DNA of 57,366 nucleotides from Pseudovibrio denitrificans JCM 12308 (GTDB lineage Bacteria; Pseudomonadota; Alphaproteobacteria; Rhizobiales; Stappiaceae). Below, piece after piece: positions 53,800 to 57,366 of this stretch. The DNA lies in assembly GCF_001310815.1 (NCBI RefSeq), contig NZ_BAZK01000030.1:1-57366 (forward strand). The letters are read 5' to 3'. The position numbers were made by a program, and so were the translations under genes. Within the stretch, counting starts at the first letter, position 1. Each line of letters opens with the position of its first letter. The notes under the pieces were generated by a model. That model was not told the DNA's origin. It did not search any database and saw nothing but the letters and a program-made list of their open reading frames with translations.

Positions 53800-54438
53800 A
53801 TGAAGACGGGCATCTTGCGGGCGGCGGATATGAGAAAAGCTGATATTGCACTCTTATTTGTGGCGATGAGCTATCTCTGGCTCGTGGCTACGGTGGCGAT
53901 TGGCGCCCAGTTCTATCCGGGGTACAGCCATATCTCTCATTTCATGAGTGTTCTTGGTGCAACGGGAGCTCCGCACGGACCAACCGTCAACTTCTGGGGC
54001 TTCCTGGCGGTTGAGCTTCTGCTGCTGCCGAGCTTCATCATCTGCTTTATTGATCTGATGCGGAGCAGGGCAGAACGTGTCGCTCTGGTGGTTTTCGCAG
54101 GCTATCCGCTTTTCATTGGTCTTGCCGCGCTCTTTCCCTGTGATTTTGAATGCAGGATGGCTGACCCGAGCCAAAGCCAGCTGATCCATTCCGCTGCTGG
54201 CTTATTTGCTTATTTTTGTGCTGTTGTCGGGCTGTGTCTGCTTGCCCGCGCACAAGAAGGGTGGTCTTACTGGTTTGTTCCAGGATTGGTTTTATTCGCA
54301 TTGTTCCTGAGCCTGATGCTGGAAACTTCTTTGAGCGGTCTGCTGCAGAGGGTTTTGGAGACCGGTGCTTATCTTTGGTTTGTTTTGATTTTGCTGCAGA
54401 AGCGTCAGAAGGTTGGGAGTGTTTTAGCCTCTCGCTGA
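53800..54438 (+). CDS. DUF998-family membrane protein
   Basis: A 212-residue protein with six hydrophobic segments. The DUF998 pattern is seen in YPGYSHISHFMSVLGATGAPHG (first loop with His/Ser) and in GLAALFPCDFECRMADPSQSQLIHSAAGLFAYF, where the FPCD motif and the following His are typical. Function unknown; related proteins are thought to be lipid-site enzymes or transporters. The start is uncertain between ATG 53800 and ATG 53830. It is 27 bases from the next gene. Confidence 0.82.
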   Translation: MKTGILRAADMRKADIALLFVAMSYLWLVATVAIGAQFYPGYSHISHFMSVLGATGAPHGPTVNFWGFLAVELLLLPSFIICFIDLMRSRAERVALVVFAGYPLFIGLAALFPCDFECRMADPSQSQLIHSAAGLFAYFCAVVGLCLLARAQEGWSYWFVPGLVLFALFLSLMLETSLSGLLQRVLETGAYLWFVLILLQKRQKVGSVLASR

Positions 54439-54465
54439 TGTGTTTGGGCTTTTGAGCCTGAGGAT

Positions 54466-55041
54466 TTGAATTTGGAAAATGTACTTATTTATCTGGTTGG
54501 CTTTGCTGGAACCGGAAAGCTAACAATTGCCCGGGCACTGGCTGAGGCTACAAGCGCCAAAGTCGTCGACAATCAATGGATCAACAATCCGATTTTTGGA
54601 TTGCTCGATCATGATCGGCTGACACCTTACCCGGAAGGTGTTTGGAGGCAGATCGACAAAGTGCGAGACGCGGTGCTGGAGACTGTGGCGACACTTGGCG
54701 CACCTCATGCAAGTTACATCTTTACGCATGAAGGTTTTGAGGATGATGCCGGTGATCGGCAGATCTATGAGGCTATTCGGGAAACAGCTCAACGGAGAAA
54801 GGCCCGGTTTTTGCCTGTCAGACTGCTTTGTAATGAGGATGAGATCGCCAAACGCGTGGTTTCTCCGGAGCGGGCTCTGCGATTGAAAAGTATGGATCCG
54901 GAACGGTCACGCTATGCGGTGCGGAACTCCACCGTGCTCAAGCCCAATCATGAGAATGAGCTGACGCTTGACATCTCTGATAAGCAGCCAGCTGATGTGG
55001 TGGATTTGATCCTGAAGCAGGTGGCTCACTGCAAAACTTAG
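54466..55041 (+). CDS. P-loop kinase-like protein with TTG start
   Basis: A 191-residue single-domain P-loop NTPase with Walker A GFAGTGKLT near residue 12, then DNQWINNPIFGLLD, a lid-like RERAL/RVVSPERALRLKS stretch and a conserved DPERSRYAVRN. It resembles shikimate/adenylate-kinase-type small kinases (AAA_33 group) that phosphorylate small molecules or antibiotics. The substrate is unknown. No ATG is available: TTG 54466 or TTG 54472 must start it, with GAGGA a few bases before. Confidence 0.75.
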   Translation: MNLENVLIYLVGFAGTGKLTIARALAEATSAKVVDNQWINNPIFGLLDHDRLTPYPEGVWRQIDKVRDAVLETVATLGAPHASYIFTHEGFEDDAGDRQIYEAIRETAQRRKARFLPVRLLCNEDEIAKRVVSPERALRLKSMDPERSRYAVRNSTVLKPNHENELTLDISDKQPADVVDLILKQVAHCKT

Positions 55042-56932
55042 TTTCGCAGTGAAGCGACGCGTTGGCTTGGACGGCCAGTTTCCATCAGAGCGTTGATGCG
55101 ATCCCGTTCGCGCTTGAAGTTTTCAAGCACTTGCGCTTCGAGAACACGGCCCTGTGGCACCTTAATCTTCAGTGAGTTTACGAAGCGGCCATTCACCTTC
55201 ACCTCATAGTGGAGGTGGTTACCGGTGGAGAGGCCTGTGGTGCCGACGTAGCCGATAACCGTACCCTGTCTGATGCGCTGGCCTTTTTGAATGCCAGTGG
55301 CAAAGCGGGTCATGTGGTTATAGGTGGTGACGTAACCGTTGGCGTGTTTGATCTCAACACGCTTGCCGTATCCGCCAGACCATGCGGCTTTCTGAATAAC
55401 ACCATCGCCCGCTGCAAAGATTGCGGTGCCGCGTGGAGCTGCCCAGTCCGTGCCTGTATGGAGACGGCGGGTTTTCAGAACAGGGTGACGGCGCATACCG
55501 AAGCCGGAGGTAAAGCGGCCTGCTGCGATTGGCTTGCGGAGCAGGAACTGCTTCGCGCTTTGACCGTTCTCGTCATAGTAGTCGACAACACCATCATCTG
55601 GTGTGCGGAAGCGGTAGAAACGGTGGCTGCGGCCATTCACGGTGATCGAGGTATAGAGAATCTCTGAGGCGCCGGTGTTTTGGTCTGCATCCAGACCATA
55701 GAAGACGCTCATCTCGTCGCCGCTCTTCACGGATGCATTGAAGTCCACACTATAAGAATAGATGCGGATCAGCTCTTTAATAAGAGAGGATGGAACTTCG
55801 TTATCAAGGCCGGTCTGGTAGATCGAGTCATAATATGTGGCGCGTGGGCCAACTGAATTCTGCTGCTGCGAGTTGAACGCATCCGCTGCCATCTGTGTGG
55901 TTGGCTCTGGTGCGACAACAAACTCGCCTTCATCATTTCGTGCGATGGTGCCGACATGGCGCTGATCTTCATAGATACTGACGCGCACGAGAATTCCGTC
56001 GTCCTCTTCGATCTGATCAGTGTTCAGAGAGAGGCGGAAAATCTGGCCGGCTTTAATGGAGTCGATGCCGAAGTTATCTGTAAACGCCTTGATGTAGCCT
56101 TCCGCTTCTGTCTCGGACGCTTCACCATCCAGCAGAATGTCAATAAAGTCAGTCTGGGTCAGGATCGGAACAATGCGTTCTTCGATCTGATTGGCCTGAG
56201 TGGTTTTGCGGGATTTCGGCTGGAAGGAGACGTTTTCTTCGGTAATACGAACTTCGATGTTTTCAAATGACTGTTCTGAAAGAGGGGCAAAGCCGGCGTT
56301 GATGTCTTCCACGCTCGGGATAGCCGCAATGTCCGTGGAGTTATCCAGCATGAACATCGCTGCCTTCTTTACCTGTTGCTGAACAGCCTCTTCCTTATGA
56401 TCGGGAAGAGCGACCATGCTCATTGCTTCCAGTGGGAAATCGCGCTGAGAGATAGAGACTTCGCCTCAATGTCCGCGCCATAGATCGCGTCACTGGCAAC
56501 TTGCAGCGGAGCCACCTGTTCACCCTGATACATAGTAATAGGATCAAATGGCGGAATGTCTGCGGCGGTTTCCTGTTTCTTGAAGCTCTCCAGGCTTGCG
56601 CTGACGAGTGCATACGGCTTGGCTTTCACGTGATCGCGGCCTTCGCTGCGGGTCACGGTGTTCACTTCAATAATCTGGCGATTGGAGAAACCGTCGGTCG
56701 CGGAGGTCAGGCGATCGCCTTTTCCGCTGGTATTACGCTGTGGTGTCAGATCTGCCGCGTTGCTCGCAGGGGCTTTGGCTGTCTTATAAGTATACTGGCC
56801 ATCAAGAGCTGCCATCAGAGCGCCGCCCATTAACACCATAGATGTCATGCCGGTGAGGATCGTTCCAATCAGCCAGCGACCGTTTAGTCGCGCAGGCTGG
56901 TCAGACGAACTTGCAAGGCTATCCACCATCAA
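55038..56932 (-). CDS. M23-family peptidase with membrane anchor (one frameshift)
   Basis: A 631-residue envelope protein when repaired. The N-terminal frame has a membrane helix (LIGTILTGMTSMVLMGGALMAAL, residues 20-42) and a linker; near 56459 one G is missing and the frame shifts to SISQRDFPLEAMSMVALPDH. A central OapA/LysM-like region follows, then the M23 LytM domain: GRFTSGFGMRRHPVLKTRRLHTGTDWAAP (zinc His and Asp) and STGNHLHYEVKVNGRFVNSLK (HxH). All zinc ligands are kept, so it should be an active endopeptidase acting on peptidoglycan cross-links. Confidence 0.92.
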
Positions 56933-57287
56933 GCTGGTTCATTGCCAAGATTGACGGAAGGCCTTCCATTAGTATGGAACCTACCAGAATTCATCGAGCT
57001 ACTTATCTTTCCCCAAATCGGCAGAGAGGCCATCTGCAGCAGATGTCCGCATCACATAGTTACGATTGATAGACAATGCTGAAGACGGGAACAACTGATG
57101 AAAGAAAAATACGGCTGGATTTTGTCGCTGATACTCTGAAAAATTATAGAAAAAATCGAATTGGCGAGAAAATAATGATTTTGCCGTTCAAAATGCGATT
57201 TTACGCACCATATAAATACAGGACTTGCGATTATTGAAAAAGTTTCCCCAGTCCTGTGAAAATTTTGAAGTTTTGTCTTCAGCCTCG

Positions 57288-57316
57288 TTGACAGCACCAG
57301 CTCATATGCCTATAAC
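57288..57316 (+). promoter_or_regulatory. Strong sigma70-type promoter pointing out of the window
   Basis: TTGACA (57288-57293), an exact 17-base spacer, and TATAAC (57311-57316) are a near-consensus promoter. The following GC-rich sequence resembles rRNA-operon leaders of related bacteria, so a ribosomal RNA operon may begin just past the end. The rest of the AT-rich gap 56933-57287 holds no gene I can support. Confidence 0.6.
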
Positions 57317-57366
57317 CCGCTTCACGCCAACGGGGCGGGCCACTGAGGCGCCGGTCTTGAGGTGCA

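Noticed and set aside
1..57366. CRISPR array, insertion sequence, prophage or integrase
   Set aside because: No regularly spaced repeats, transposase, integrase or phage structural motifs were seen on either strand.

Overview
The window reads as a stretch of alphaproteobacterial chromosome, most likely Hyphomicrobiales in the broad sense (Stappiaceae such as Pseudovibrio would fit). This is inferred from gene families and gene order, not from a database search. The evidence is an ethylmalonyl-CoA-pathway type acyl-CoA dehydrogenase, DUF1178 and DUF4167 genes, an alphaproteobacterial SecA with a C-terminal zinc motif, and the order ubiG / lysC-ptsP-prfA-prmC-DUF4167 / clpB. There is no tRNA, rRNA gene, insertion sequence, CRISPR array or prophage. 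A very good sigma70-type promoter points out of the right end, so a highly expressed unit may start just beyond it.

Left third (1-30,000), mixed accessory and housekeeping genes: a DM13-domain protein, recQ, a small secreted protein flanked by a 21-bp direct repeat, a divergent ArsR regulator / COG0701 permease pair with two matching operators, a GAF protein, a secreted unknown, a small membrane protein plus HlyD-type adaptor, a Panacea (SocA-like) gene overlapping a coiled-coil membrane protein gene (a candidate toxin-antitoxin pair), a Bax-inhibitor-1 protein, ybbA-ybbP divergent from tesA, an aldo/keto reductase, thpR, mcd, a YihY-family protein, an EamA transporter, a chemoreceptor, a ferredoxin reductase, an alpha/beta hydrolase, an L,D-transpeptidase, an SH3-type secreted protein, a PadR/GyrI-like pair with palindromic operators, and a methyltransferase.

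Right half (30,000-57,366), conserved core: secA divergent from a parvulin-type isomerase, argJ-GNAT-mutT, a lone Flp pilin, a BioC/NDUFAF5-like methyltransferase divergent from comF-grxC-nitrilase-DUF1178, a phasin-like protein, a hydrolase and ubiG, then lysC, ptsP, prfA-prmC, DUF4167, a MOSC protein, clpB, a DUF998 protein, a P-loop kinase and an M23 peptidase. These cover protein export and folding, arginine and aspartate-family amino acids, ubiquinone, nitrogen-PTS signalling, translation termination and envelope maintenance.

Quality warning: twelve single-base deletions interrupt otherwise intact genes (DM13 gene, recQ, ybbP twice, ybbA, the EamA gene, the chemoreceptor gene, secA, mutT, lysC, prmC and the M23 gene). 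Each is cured by one added base, nearly always in a 2-3 base homopolymer, and secA is among them. They look like sequencing or assembly errors, so the affected genes are annotated here as whole loci.
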